DNA of 64,000 nucleotides from Rhineura floridana (taxonomy: Eukaryota; Chordata; Lepidosauria; Squamata; Rhineuridae): positions 233,088,927-233,152,926 of the forward strand of contig NC_084481.1 of the NCBI RefSeq assembly GCF_030035675.1. Reading direction: 5' to 3'. The first letter of the stretch is position 1. Every line of letters starts with the position of its first letter. Positions 55,399-64,000 of the stretch are shown in pieces. The notes below the pieces were generated by a model. That model was not told the origin of the DNA. It ran no database searches and was given only the letters and a program-made list of their open reading frames with translations. Position numbers and translations under genes: made by a program.

Positions 55399-55530
55399 GT
55401 TCAAATCCTGACTCAGATGTTTCTGCTTGGGTGACCTCGAACCAGTCGTTTGCTCAGCACTGTGCCACCTCATAGGGTTATTGTAAAAAAATAGGACAAC
55501 GCTATGTTGCCACCAACACCTTCAAGTAAG
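55399..55530 (+). mobile_element. MIR SINE fragment
   Basis: aggttcaaatcctgactcag, then gggtgacctcgaaccagtc and cacctcatagggttattg. Confidence 0.6.
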
Positions 55531-55537
55531 GGGGGGA

Positions 55538-55760
55538 TATATTTATTTATTTATTTATTATTTGATTGATATCCCGCCCTTCCTCCCAGCAGGAGCCGAG
55601 GCAGCAAACAAAAGCATTAGAAACACTTTGAAACATCATAAAAACAGATATTAAAATACATTAAAACCAAACATCTTTAAAAACATTTTTTAAAAGCTTT
55701 GAAGACTTTTTTTAAAGGTTAAAAAACATATTGTTTTTAAAAAAAGTTTAAAAGCATATT
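55538..55760 (-). mobile_element. L2-like LINE 3' end
   Basis: tatttatttatttattattt, gatatcccgcccttcctccc, then runs of tttaaaaac units. Confidence 0.55.
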
Positions 55761-56244
55761 AAAAAGCAGTTCCAACACAGAAGCAGACTATATATCTTCA
55801 TGACATACTACATATGTACTAGGAAAAATTCTGAGTGTGGGACATTATCTATTCTTAAAAGCTTTATTTACATTCAGTTTTTGCATGATCAGTCCTGGTT
55901 ATATTTTTCTTAAAAGGCCCATAAAACAACTGGAAGTCATTACAATTTCTCAAGTTAATTACCTTGATCAACTATATGGAGATATAATAACAGAAGCCGT
56001 AAATAAGCACCAGAAACTTTTCCTGTAGAACATAAGAACATAAGAACATAAGAAGAGCCTGCTGGATCTGGCCAGTGGCCCATCTAGTCCAGCATCCTGT
56101 TCTCACAGTGGCCAACCAGGTGCCTGGGGGAAGCCCACAAGCAGGACCCGAGTGCAAGAACACTCTCCCCTCCTGAGGCTTCCGGCAACTGGTTTTCAGA
56201 AGCATGCTGCCTCTGACTAGGGTGGCAGAGCACAGCCATCATGG

Positions 56245-59200
56245 CTAGTAGCCATTGATAGCCCTGTCCTCCATGAATTTGTCTAATCTTCTTTTAAAGC
56301 CATCCAAGCTGGTGGCCATTACTGCATCTTGTGGGAGCAAATTCCATAGTTTAACTATGCGCTGAGTAAAGAAGTACTTCCTTTTGTCTGTCCTGAATCT
56401 TCCAACATTCAGCTTCTTTGAATGTCCACGAGTTCTAGTATTATGAGAGAGGGAGAAGAACTTTTCTCTATCCACTTTCTCAATGCCATGCATAATTTTA
56501 TACACTTCTATCATGTCTCCTCTGACTCGCCTTTTCTCTAAACTGAAAAGCCCCAAATGCTGCAACCTTTCCTCATAAGGGAGTCGCTCCATCCCCTTGA
56601 TCATTCTGGTTGCCCTCTTCTGAACCTTTTCCAACTCTATAATATCCTTTTTGAGATGAGGCGACCAGAACTGTACACAGTATTCCAAAGGCGGCCGCAC
56701 CATAGATTTATACAACGGCATTATGATGTCGGCTGTTTTATTTTCAATACCTTTCCTAATTATCGCTAGCATGGAATTTGCCTTTTTCACAGCTGCCGCA
56801 CACTGGGTCGACATTTTCATCGTGCTGTCCACTACAACCCCGAGGTCTCTCTCCTGGTCGGTCACCGCCAGTTCAGACCCCATGAGCGTATATGTGAAAT
56901 TCAGATTTTTTGCTCCAATATGCATAATTTTACACTTGTTTATATTGAATTGCATTTGCCATTTTTCTGCCCATTCACTCAGTTTGGAGAGGTCTTTTTG
57001 GAGCTCTTCGCAATCCCTTTTTGTTTTAACAACCCTGAACAATTTAGTGTCATCAGCAAACTTGGCCACTTCACTGCTCACTCCTAATTCTAGGTCATTA
57101 ATGAACAAGTTGAAAATTACAGGTCCCAATACCGATCCTTGAGGGACTCCACTTTCTACAGCCCTCCATTGGGAGAACTGTCCGTTTATTCCTACTCTCT
57201 GCTTTCTGCTTCTTAACCAATTCCTTATCCACAAGAGGACCTCTCCTCTTATTCCATGACTGCTAAGCTTCCTCAGAAGCCTTTGGTGAGGTACCTTGTC
57301 AAACGCTTTTTGAAAATCTAAGTACACTATGTCCACTGGATCACCTCTATCTATATGCTTGTTGACACTCTCAAAGAATTCTAATAGGTTACTGAGACAG
57401 GACTTTCCCTTGCAGAAGCCATGCTGGCTCTGCTTCAGCAAGGCTTGTTCTTCTATGTGCTTAGTTAATCTAGCTTTAATAATACTTTCTACCAGTTTTC
57501 CAGGGACAGAAGTTAAGCTAACTGGCCTGTAATTTCCAGGATCCCCTCTGGATCCCTTTTTGAAGATTGGCGTTACATTTGCCACTTTCCAGTCCTCAGG
57601 CATGGAGGAGGACCCAAGGGACAAGTTACATATTTTAGTTAGCAGATCAGCAATTTCACCTTTGAGTTCTTTGAGAACTCTCGGGTGGATGCCATCCGGG
57701 CCCGGTGATTTGTCAGTTTTTATATTGTCCATTAAGCTTAGAACTTCCTCTCTCGTTACCACTATTTGTCTCAGTTCCTCAGAATCCCTTCCTGCAAATG
57801 TTAGTTCAGGTTCAGGGATCTGCCCTATATCTTCCACTGTGAAGACAGATGCAAAGAATTCATTTAGCTTCTCTGCAATCTCCTTATCGTTCTTTAGGAC
57901 ACCTTTGACTCCCTTATCATCCAAGGGTCCAATCGTCTCCCTAGATGGTCTCCTGCTTTGAATGTATTTATAGAATTTTTTGTTGTTGGTTTTTATGTTC
58001 TTAGCAATGTGCTCCTCAAATTCTTTTTTAGCATCCCTTATTGTCTTCTTGCATTTCTTTTGCCAGAGTTTGTGTTCTTTTTTATTTTCTTCATTCGGAC
58101 AAGACTTCCATTTTCTGAAGGAAGACTTTTTGCCTCTAAGAGCTTCCTTGACTTTGCTCGTTAACCATGCTGGCATCTTCTTGGCCCTGGCGGTACCTTT
58201 TCTGATCTGCGGTATGCACTCCAGTTGAGCTTCTAATATAGTGTTTTTAAACAACTTCCAAGCATTTTCGAGTGATGTGACCCTCTGGACTTTGTTTTTC
58301 AGCTTTCTTTTTACCAATCCCCTCATTTTTGTGAAGTTTCCTCCTTTGAAGTCAAATGTGACCGTGTTGGATTTTCTTGGCAATTGGCCAGTTACATGTA
58401 TGTTTAATTTAATAGCACTGTGGTCACTGCTCCCAATCGGTTCAACAACACTTACATCTTGCACCAGGTCCCGGTCCCCACTGAGGATTAAGTCCAGGGT
58501 TGCCGTCCCTCAGGTCGGTTCCATGACCAACTGGTCTAGGGAATAGTCATTTAGAATATCTAGAAACTTTGCTTCTTTGTCATGACTGGAACACATATGC
58601 AGCCAGTCTATGTCTGGGTAGTTGAAGTCACCCATTACTACCACATTTCCTAGTTTGGATGCTTCCTCAATTTCATATCTCATCTCAAGGTCTCCCTGAG
58701 CATTTTGATCAGGGGGACGATAGATTGTTCCCAGTATTAAGTCCCTCCTGGGGCACGGTATCACCACCCACAATGATTCTGTGGAGGAGTCTGCCTCTTT
58801 TGGGGTTTCCAGCTTGCTGGATTCAATGCCTTCTTTCACGTATAGAGCGACTCCGCCACCAATACGTCCTTCCCTGTCCTTCCGATATAGTTTATATCCA
58901 GGGATAACCGTATCCCACTGGTTTTCTCCATTCCACCAGGTCTCCGTTATGCTCACTATATCAATGCTCTTCTCTAAGACCAAGCACTCCAGTTCTCCCA
59001 TCTTGGTTCGGAGGCTCCTAGCATTAGCATACAGGCACTTGTAAGCAGTGTCTCTCTTCAAGTGTCTTTGGCACTTGTGGTTAGGCCTGTGGTAATTTTG
59101 CTCTTCTGAATTTATATCCTGTGCCCCTGCTCTCACAATGCCTACTTCTAGGCCTACCCCTTTTAAAATTTCATCATTTCTTTGGTTTTTATCCCAGGGG

Positions 59201-59250
59201 GGAGGTTTATTCCAAACCGGACCTTTCTCAGCTCCTGTCGGGTTTCCCCC
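56245..59250 (-). pseudogene. CR1 ORF2, endonuclease-reverse transcriptase, one stop
   Basis: About 1,000 codons in one frame. The N-terminal APE-type endonuclease shows A-N-A-R-S-L, S-I-T-E-T-W-W, G-D-F-N-Y-P-D-I-D-W and S-S-D-H-S-A-I. The RT core has N-Y-R-P-V-S-L-T-S, D-F-Q-K-A-F-D-K-V-P-H, G-V-P-Q-G-S-V-L-G-P and F-A-D-D. It ends D-R-A-I-N-G-Y at 56245. A single TGA at 58512-58510 interrupts it, where CGA (Arg) would fit, consistent with CpG decay. Upstream of it the frame is open to near the ORF1 stop with no obvious ATG, so ORF2 may start by re-initiation. Confidence 0.93.
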
Positions 59251-59255
59251 CTCAG

Positions 59256-60158
59256 TCAGTTTAAAAGCTGCTCTGCTACCTTTTTAATTTTAAGTGCCAG
59301 CAGTCTGGTTCCATTCTGGTTCAAGTGGAGCCCGTCCCTTTTGTACAGGCCCGGCTTGTCCCAAAATGTTCCCCAGTGCCTAACAAATCCAAACCCTTCC
59401 ACCCGACACCATCGTATCATCCACGCATTGAGACTGCGAAGCTGGGCCTGTCTGGCTGGTCCTGCGTGTGGAACCGGTAGCATTTCAGAGAAAGCCACCT
59501 TGGAGGTCCTGGCTTTCAGCATCCTACCTAGCAACCTAAATTTTGCTTCCAGGACCTCACGGCTGCATTTCCCCATGTCGTTGGTGCCAACGTGCACCAC
59601 GACCACTGACTCCTTCCCAGCACTGTCTACCAAACTATCTAAACGACGGGCGATATCCGCAACCTTCGCACCAGGCAGGCAAAACACCTTGCGGTCTACA
59701 TGCCCATCACACACCCCACTGTCTATGTTCCTAATGATCGAATCACCCACTACAAGGATCCGTCCACCCCCTGGAGATATATCCTCAGCACGAGAGGATA
59801 GCTGCTCATCCCCCAAGGAATGGGTCCCTTCTAAGGGATCGTTTCCCTCTTCCTCAGCTGGATGCTCTCCTTCCCCGAGACCATCGTTCTCCATGATAGC
59901 AGGAGAGCTATCATCGTTGGAGTGGGACACAGCTATAACGTCCCTGAAGGCCTCCTCCACACACCTCTCTGCCTCTCTCAGCTTTTCCAGGTCCGCCACC
60001 TTGGCCTCAAGGAAATGAAGTCGTTCCCGGCGAGCCAGGAGCTCATTGCACCGAGAGCACACCCACGACTTCTGTCCAACAGGCAGATAGTCGTACATGC
60101 TGCAGGCGGTGCAAAACACTGGAAAGCCCCCACACCCCTGCTGGCTTCTTACCTGCAT
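59256..60158 (-). CDS. CR1 ORF1, zinc-finger and GDSL-esterase protein
   Basis: An open 300-residue frame from ATG 60158. Residues 16-40 hold paired Cys motifs (F-C-T-A-C ... V-C-S-R-C), a PHD-like zinc finger. A predicted coiled coil (R-E-R-L-H-F-L-E-A-K-V-A-D-L-E-K-L-R-E-A-E) spans about 45-68. From about 130 a GDSL/SGNH esterase has V-V-G-D-S-I-I-R-N-I-D with the nucleophile Ser, H-V-G-T-N-D, and R-D-G-L-H-L-N with catalytic Asp-His. CR1 ORF1 proteins with this architecture are thought to bind RNA and lipid membranes; the role here is inferred. No stop or frame change. Confidence 0.93.
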   Translation of the reverse strand: MQVRSQQGCGGFPVFCTACSMYDYLPVGQKSWVCSRCNELLARRERLHFLEAKVADLEKLREAERCVEEAFRDVIAVSHSNDDSSPAIMENDGLGEGEHPAEEEGNDPLEGTHSLGDEQLSSRAEDISPGGGRILVVGDSIIRNIDSGVCDGHVDRKVFCLPGAKVADIARRLDSLVDSAGKESVVVVHVGTNDMGKCSREVLEAKFRLLGRMLKARTSKVAFSEMLPVPHAGPARQAQLRSLNAWMIRWCRVEGFGFVRHWGTFWDKPGLYKRDGLHLNQNGTRLLALKIKKVAEQLLN

Positions 60159-60349
60159 AGTTTTGTTTAAGGTTTATTACGTCAATGGGTTGGAGACTGC
60201 GGTTTAGTTGAGGTCAGGGAACAGACGGGCAGAGTAGGGGGCCCTGGCCTCCTCGCCCTGCTGCCGAACTCGCTCTGCTGCTTAACTCGCCTTGACGCTT
60301 GGTCAGCTGGGGCTCCCTCTAGTTCGAAACAAAGGATGTAGAAAACATT

Positions 60350-60365
60350 AAAAAGCAGTAATATT
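60350..60365. repeat. 16-bp target-site duplication, left
   Basis: aaaaagcagtaatatt, repeated exactly at 62508-62523. Confidence 0.95.
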
Positions 60366-62507
60366 GGGACTTCCGGGAAGGGTGACTTAGCCTGTGCCTG
60401 CTTTTGAGACGGGCTCCTGCCTCAAAAGAAGCTTATTCAGATATATCAGTCAGATTTTTTTTTTTTTTGACTGATTAAACTTCTCCCGGGTAGGGAGAAA
60501 CGAAGAGATTAACCTCAAAGCCTATTTTTGTTGGGACGACCAGATCTCATTAATTTATGGGACGAGGTCCAGCCGACGAAGGTGGGACGGATTTTCAACA
60601 ACAAGCTGTATCTGATAAAGCGAACGTTCATCTTATCTTCTAAGAGAGAACGCACTAACAGGCAAGCACCCTTCTTTCTATATTTTTCTTTTACTTGACT
60701 TAAATTGTTGCTGTTTAAAAGAGATTTGCCAGATTGATCGGTTTTTGACATCTCACTGGGGAGCCATAACTTCTCTCTGCTACTCACTAATTAATAGCTT
60801 ATCTCTGTTTTTGTTGCAAAAAGCTGTCCTGGATTTGCATTCTAAAGATATACACAGAAGAGGGATTTCTATTCCAGATTTTTATTTTGAAGAATATTAT
60901 ATTGTCTGAGACTACTCTCTTTTTGGTCTATTTTATTTTGACGAATCTGTTTCCTGACGACCGCCATTAATTGTTTCGATCCTGGGAACTGCATTTTGTT
61001 TACTTAAGCATGGAGAGATAAGGCTGTCTGCTCTGTTTATACTGTGATGTCACCAAGTTTGGAGTATTAACCCAATTGTTGCTGAAATAAGAAGTGGTTT
61101 TCCTATATTTTTCTTTTAAAATGGCAATTAAGAAAGTGGCTGAGAAGCTGGAAATAACTATGTTTCAGAAAATAATGGATGAGATTGAGATAACGAAACA
61201 AAACCTGCGACAGGGTTGTAAGGAGCTGAAAATTGAATTGAGTAAAATGAAGCAGGAGATTAAAGATATAGGGGTCCCTGTGAGAGAGGTGACCCTGGAA
61301 GGGGTCCCTGTGAGAGAGGAGACCCCGGAGATTGGAACAAACGTGGAACAGGAAAAAGATTTGGAGTCTATGGACTTTAGAAACAAAATCTATTGTTTGG
61401 AGACACAGGAGATTAAAGACATAGGGGTCCTTGTGAGAGAGGAGACCCTGGAGACTGGAACAGGGGTCCCTGTGAGAGAGGAGACCCTGGAGACTGGAAC
61501 AGGGGTCCCTGTGAGAGAGGAGATCCCGGAGATTGGAACAAACGTGGAACAGGAACAAGATTTGGAGTCTATGGACTTTAGAAATAAAATCTATTGTTTG
61601 GAACTCAATGTTATCTCTGAAGAAATTAATGAAGATTCTAGAGATAAAGTTATCAATGGCATGGATAATCTTCTGGACTGGAATGATGTGATGGAGCCCA
61701 ATATAGAGAAAATCTATGGAATTAACTGCAGCCATGTGACAATGGAAAAACTTTCAAGAGATGACCCAGTGTATTTTGAAAAAAAGAACAGAGATATGAT
61801 TTTACAGCAGTATTTCAGCAACCTATTCAGAATGGATGGCAAGAAAATATTTGGGATAGAGGTAATTCCCATCAGACTCTTACTATATGACTATGGCTTT
61901 GACAGCAAGATTATTATGGAATACTGATAATGGAAGATTGGATACTGAAATTACTGGACTTAACAAGACTACTGAAGATGGAAGATGGAAAATGGAACTA
62001 ATAGGGATAATAGAACAATGGCTACTGAAATTACTGAACCTAACAGATTCTGATGTGATGGATTAATTGAAATGTTTATTTTGACTATGGTTATGACAAT
62101 AAGATTATCATAATTAGTAATGAGATGGATTAATCGATATGCTTATCTGGAAAAAAAAATTGATAGATATATTTCTTAAAGAATTGAAACCTCTCTTTGA
62201 CTTTTTGTGGAAAGAATAAAGTAATGTTTATGAGATTTGATGATTAAGTAAGATAACTACTGGAGGAAAGTGATTTTATAATATGACTTAAGAGACAGGA
62301 TTGTTATATATTATAGACTTATAACTGATTTGATCTTTGACAAATGGGAAGTCAATATTTTACTCTTTATTTTTTATTTTTGTTTTTTTTTTTCTTTTTT
62401 TTCTTTTTGTTTAACTATTTTTGATTTTGTTTTTTGTCTTTGAATGTTTTATGATTTTGTCTTGTATGTTTTATGAAAATTTGAATAAAAATTATTGGAA
62501 AAAAAAA
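60366..62507 (+). mobile_element. ORF1-only L1-derived retroelement (HAL1-like)
   Basis: A 2.14-kb insertion bounded by an exact 16-bp duplication and ending in a poly(A) run (from 62499) after aataaaaattatt, the features of L1-type retrotransposition. It has a 5'UTR of about 750 bp starting gggacttccgggaaggg, one open frame for an L1 ORF1-like protein, and a T-rich 3'UTR. No endonuclease or RT is present, so it needs L1 enzymes in trans. Mammalian HAL1 elements have the same plan. The sharp duplication, the tail and the open frame argue for a recent insertion. Confidence 0.85.
61121..61927 (+). CDS. L1 ORF1-like protein with internal repeats (268 aa)
   Basis: From ATG 61121 to TGA 61925-61927. 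N-terminal residues 1-47 are a predicted coiled coil (M-A-I-K-K-V-A-E-K, then a K/E-rich helix), as in L1 ORF1p. Residues about 48-160 carry repeats: the unit G-V-P-V-R-E-E-T-L-E-T-G-T (39 bp) recurs, and E-I-G-T-N-V-E-Q-E followed by D-L-E-S-M-D-F-R-N-K-I-Y-C-L-E appears twice, 201 bp apart. The C-terminal part (I-S-E-E-I-N-E-D ... N-I-E-K-I-Y-G-I-N ... L-S-R-D-D-P-V-Y-F) resembles the L1 ORF1p RNA-binding (RRM-like) fold. Identification rests on layout and weak motif likeness, so it is an inference. Confidence 0.7.
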   Translation: MAIKKVAEKLEITMFQKIMDEIEITKQNLRQGCKELKIELSKMKQEIKDIGVPVREVTLEGVPVREETPEIGTNVEQEKDLESMDFRNKIYCLETQEIKDIGVLVREETLETGTGVPVREETLETGTGVPVREEIPEIGTNVEQEQDLESMDFRNKIYCLELNVISEEINEDSRDKVINGMDNLLDWNDVMEPNIEKIYGINCSHVTMEKLSRDDPVYFEKKNRDMILQQYFSNLFRMDGKKIFGIEVIPIRLLLYDYGFDSKIIMEY

Positions 62508-62523
62508 AAAAAGCAGTAATATT
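62508..62523. repeat. 16-bp target-site duplication, right
   Basis: Exact copy of 60350-60365. Confidence 0.95.
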
Positions 62524-62544
62524 AATGTATCATTTATTAAAAGG

Positions 62545-62775
62545 GGAGAGCTGGTGTGGTGTAGTGGTTAAGGTGCTGGACTACGACTTGGGAGACCAGG
62601 GTTCGAATCCCCATACAGCCGTGAAGCTCACTGGGTGACCACCTTGGGCCAGTCACTGCCTCTCAGCCTCAGAGGAAGGCAATGGTAAAACCATCTCTGA
62701 ATACCACTTACCATGAAAACTCTATTCATAGGGTCACCATAAGCCAGGATCAGCTTGAAGGGAGTCCATTTCCAT
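62545..62775 (+). mobile_element. Sauria SINE with 12-bp target-site duplication
   Basis: Head gtggtgtagtggttaaggtg, B box gggttcgaatcccc, CORE-like centre, tail caggatcagcttgaaggg. The 12-mer tttattaaaagg flanks it (62533-62544, 62776-62787). It also has the ggaaggcaatggtaaa link seen in the 5S-headed SINE. Confidence 0.93.
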
Positions 62776-62867
62776 TTTATTAAAAGGATTTTATATCACT
62801 TTTCATAAGCATCATAATAGAAATATAAACAATAGCCAATTAAAATTCACACTATGTGTGTACATTG

Positions 62868-63145
62868 TAAGGATGGGCGAATCTGTAAAATTTCAGTTTC
62901 TCTTTTATTTTTCCACTCTTAAGTTCAGTTTTCCATATTTCCATATCAGTTTGTGATTTTTTAAAAAAAAAATCCTCATTAAAATCATCAGCATCCTAAT
63001 GCCCATATTTGGTATACAACTTTGTCTAATACAGACTCCTTTGCAAGCCATTTCCCCTAATATAACATTTTTGAATGTTATTGTTACTGCTATATGCATT
63101 TTTATGCATACTTTACCCTAATATTTGCATTTTCACACGCATTAC
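62868..63145 (-). mobile_element. AT-rich element family J, cut by copia
   Basis: Starts aaggatgggcgaatctg (the reversed terminus) and shows reversed steps such as ctgctatatgcatttttatg; it ends where the copia LTR begins. Confidence 0.55.
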
Positions 63146-64000
63146 TGTTGACCATTGAACCGCACTGTCACTGAGTCTGTTTTCCATCAAGTCTTAAAAA
63201 CCGTAACTAGGGGGAGTTATGTCTTTGCCCAGTCTGGGAACGGACTGCCAAGGCCGTTGCTATGGTAACCATCGCGATAGACTGGGAAAAGTTCTAGCAG
63301 CTATCTGTGTTAAGCTGTGTCTTCTGTGTATTGCCTCTGAACTGAGAGGTTCTCTTCTGTGTTTACCTTTGGAGAGAGATGTACCAGAAGGGGGGTGACT
63401 GAAGAAACTCTACATGTATTTACTCTTAAGCCTTTGGCCGTAATGTCTTAATAAAGACTCTTAACATGATCTAATGCTCTGAAGAAGTTTCTTGCTCAAC
63501 TTAACTCCAACGTAATGTATGCTGTTTCACGCAACAACGCACACACATCAACAGGGGTTATGGGCCCATATCCACAGCGCATTACATGGGAGTAAGTTGC
63601 TGGTCTGAAAGGCAGACGGAGTTCCAGAGGGCAGCTTGATTGATTGTACCAGACAGGGGTGAGCAACATGGCTGTAAACCTGTCTGGGAGAGGCTTGCCA
63701 ATGGAAAGATTGACGGAAAAGAATTATGGCAGCTGGAAGCCGAGGATGCGGGCTTTGCTGATAACAGAGGATTTATGGGACATTATAGATGGACCACCCT
63801 CGGCGGTATTGACCGCGGCCTCGAAGCGCAAAGATCAGAGGGCGCAGGCGTTTATAATCTTGGCTCTATCGGATTCTCAACTGATGTGTGTGAGAGATGA
63901 GCTGTCGGCCAAACAGATGTGGGACGCGTTGCAGGATTTGTCCCAGGAATGGCAGCGGAGGCAGAAGGCACAGAGAGCCGAGCTGATGGAAGCTGTCAGA
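63146..64000 (+). mobile_element. Ty1/copia LTR element, 5' part
   Basis: The 408-bp LTR (63146-63553) starts TGTTGA, ends TCAACA and contains AATAAA near 63450. The primer-binding site follows at 63556 (ggttatgggccca), which pairs with the anticodon stem-loop region of initiator tRNA-Met, as in Drosophila copia. A gag start follows. It continues past the window; what is visible looks whole. Only one LTR is in view, so its age cannot be judged. Confidence 0.85.
63668..64000 (+). CDS. Copia gag, N-terminal part
   Basis: 111 codons run to the window edge from an ATG 115 bases past the LTR. The motif K-N-Y-G-S-W-K-P-R-M-R is typical of copia gag, followed by L-W-D-I-I and K-D-Q-R-A-Q-A-F-I-I-L. 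The rest, including protease, integrase and RT, lies outside. Confidence 0.8.
   Translation, partial: MAVNLSGRGLPMERLTEKNYGSWKPRMRALLITEDLWDIIDGPPSAVLTAASKRKDQRAQAFIILALSDSQLMCVRDELSAKQMWDALQDLSQEWQRRQKAQRAELMEAVR

Larger units (their letters stand above)
56030..60345 (-). mobile_element. CR1 LINE, full length (about 4.3 kb)
   Basis: Complete element: a 5'UTR of about 190 bp (60345-60159), ORF1 (60158-59256), ORF2 (about 59250-56245) and a 3'UTR of about 215 bp ending in three TTATGTTC-type octamers. Apart from one in-frame stop in ORF2 it appears intact, so it inserted recently. Its 5' edge abuts the L1-derived element at 60366. Confidence 0.95.

Noticed and set aside
61265-61540. CRISPR-like array
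   Set aside because: The 39-bp units are tandem coding repeats without spacers, in a vertebrate retroelement.
61103-61735. Minus-strand 210-codon frame opposite the L1 ORF1-like gene
   Set aside because: It mirrors the same repeats; the plus frame has the coiled-coil and RRM-like pattern and the right polarity with the poly(A) tail.

Overview
The window is squamate reptile nuclear DNA, most likely from a lizard. Short exons of vertebrate prostanoid-receptor genes sit in a dense bed of retroelements typical of squamates: CR1, L2 and RTE/Bov-B LINEs, Sauria SINEs with Bov-B tails, a 5S rRNA-headed SINE, MIR, hAT-type MITEs and a Ty1/copia element. Nothing prokaryotic is present. The species cannot be named from the sequence alone.

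Layout. 1-491 holds the end of the PTGDR (DP1 receptor) intron and its last coding exon, followed by a probable 3'UTR to about 2.18 kb. 2.2-21.0 kb is repeat-filled intergenic DNA. A CpG-rich block at about 21.1-22.3 kb carries exon 1 of PTGER2 (EP2 receptor, 329 codons). An 11.6-kb intron follows, and exon 2 is at 33941-34186 (predicted protein 410 aa). PTGDR and PTGER2 are head to tail on the + strand, as in human, and both split their coding sequence in phase 0 at the end of TM6. 34.2-46.9 kb is again repeats. A single 110-bp exon at 46928-47037 matches the C-terminal tail of GPR137C. In human TXNDC16 lies between PTGER2 and GPR137C; I see no trace of it, nor of other GPR137C exons.

47-64 kb is a repeat stack: CR1 fragments, MITEs, a nearly intact 4.3-kb CR1 (ORF1 with zinc-finger and GDSL-esterase domains; ORF2 with one in-frame stop), and directly against its 5' end a 2.1-kb L1-derived element that encodes only an ORF1-like protein, with an open frame, poly(A) tail and a perfect 16-bp target-site duplication. 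The 5' LTR, primer-binding site and gag start of a copia element run off the right edge.

The two receptors are Gs-coupled prostanoid GPCRs (DP1 for PGD2, EP2 for PGE2), both raising cAMP. The most interesting points are the ORF1-only L1 derivative with in-frame internal repeats, a hAT insertion within 15 bp of the GPR137C exon that separates it from its old polypyrimidine/branch region, unusual EP2 residues and an enlarged extracellular loop 2, and a set of SINEs that share heads and tails in a modular way.
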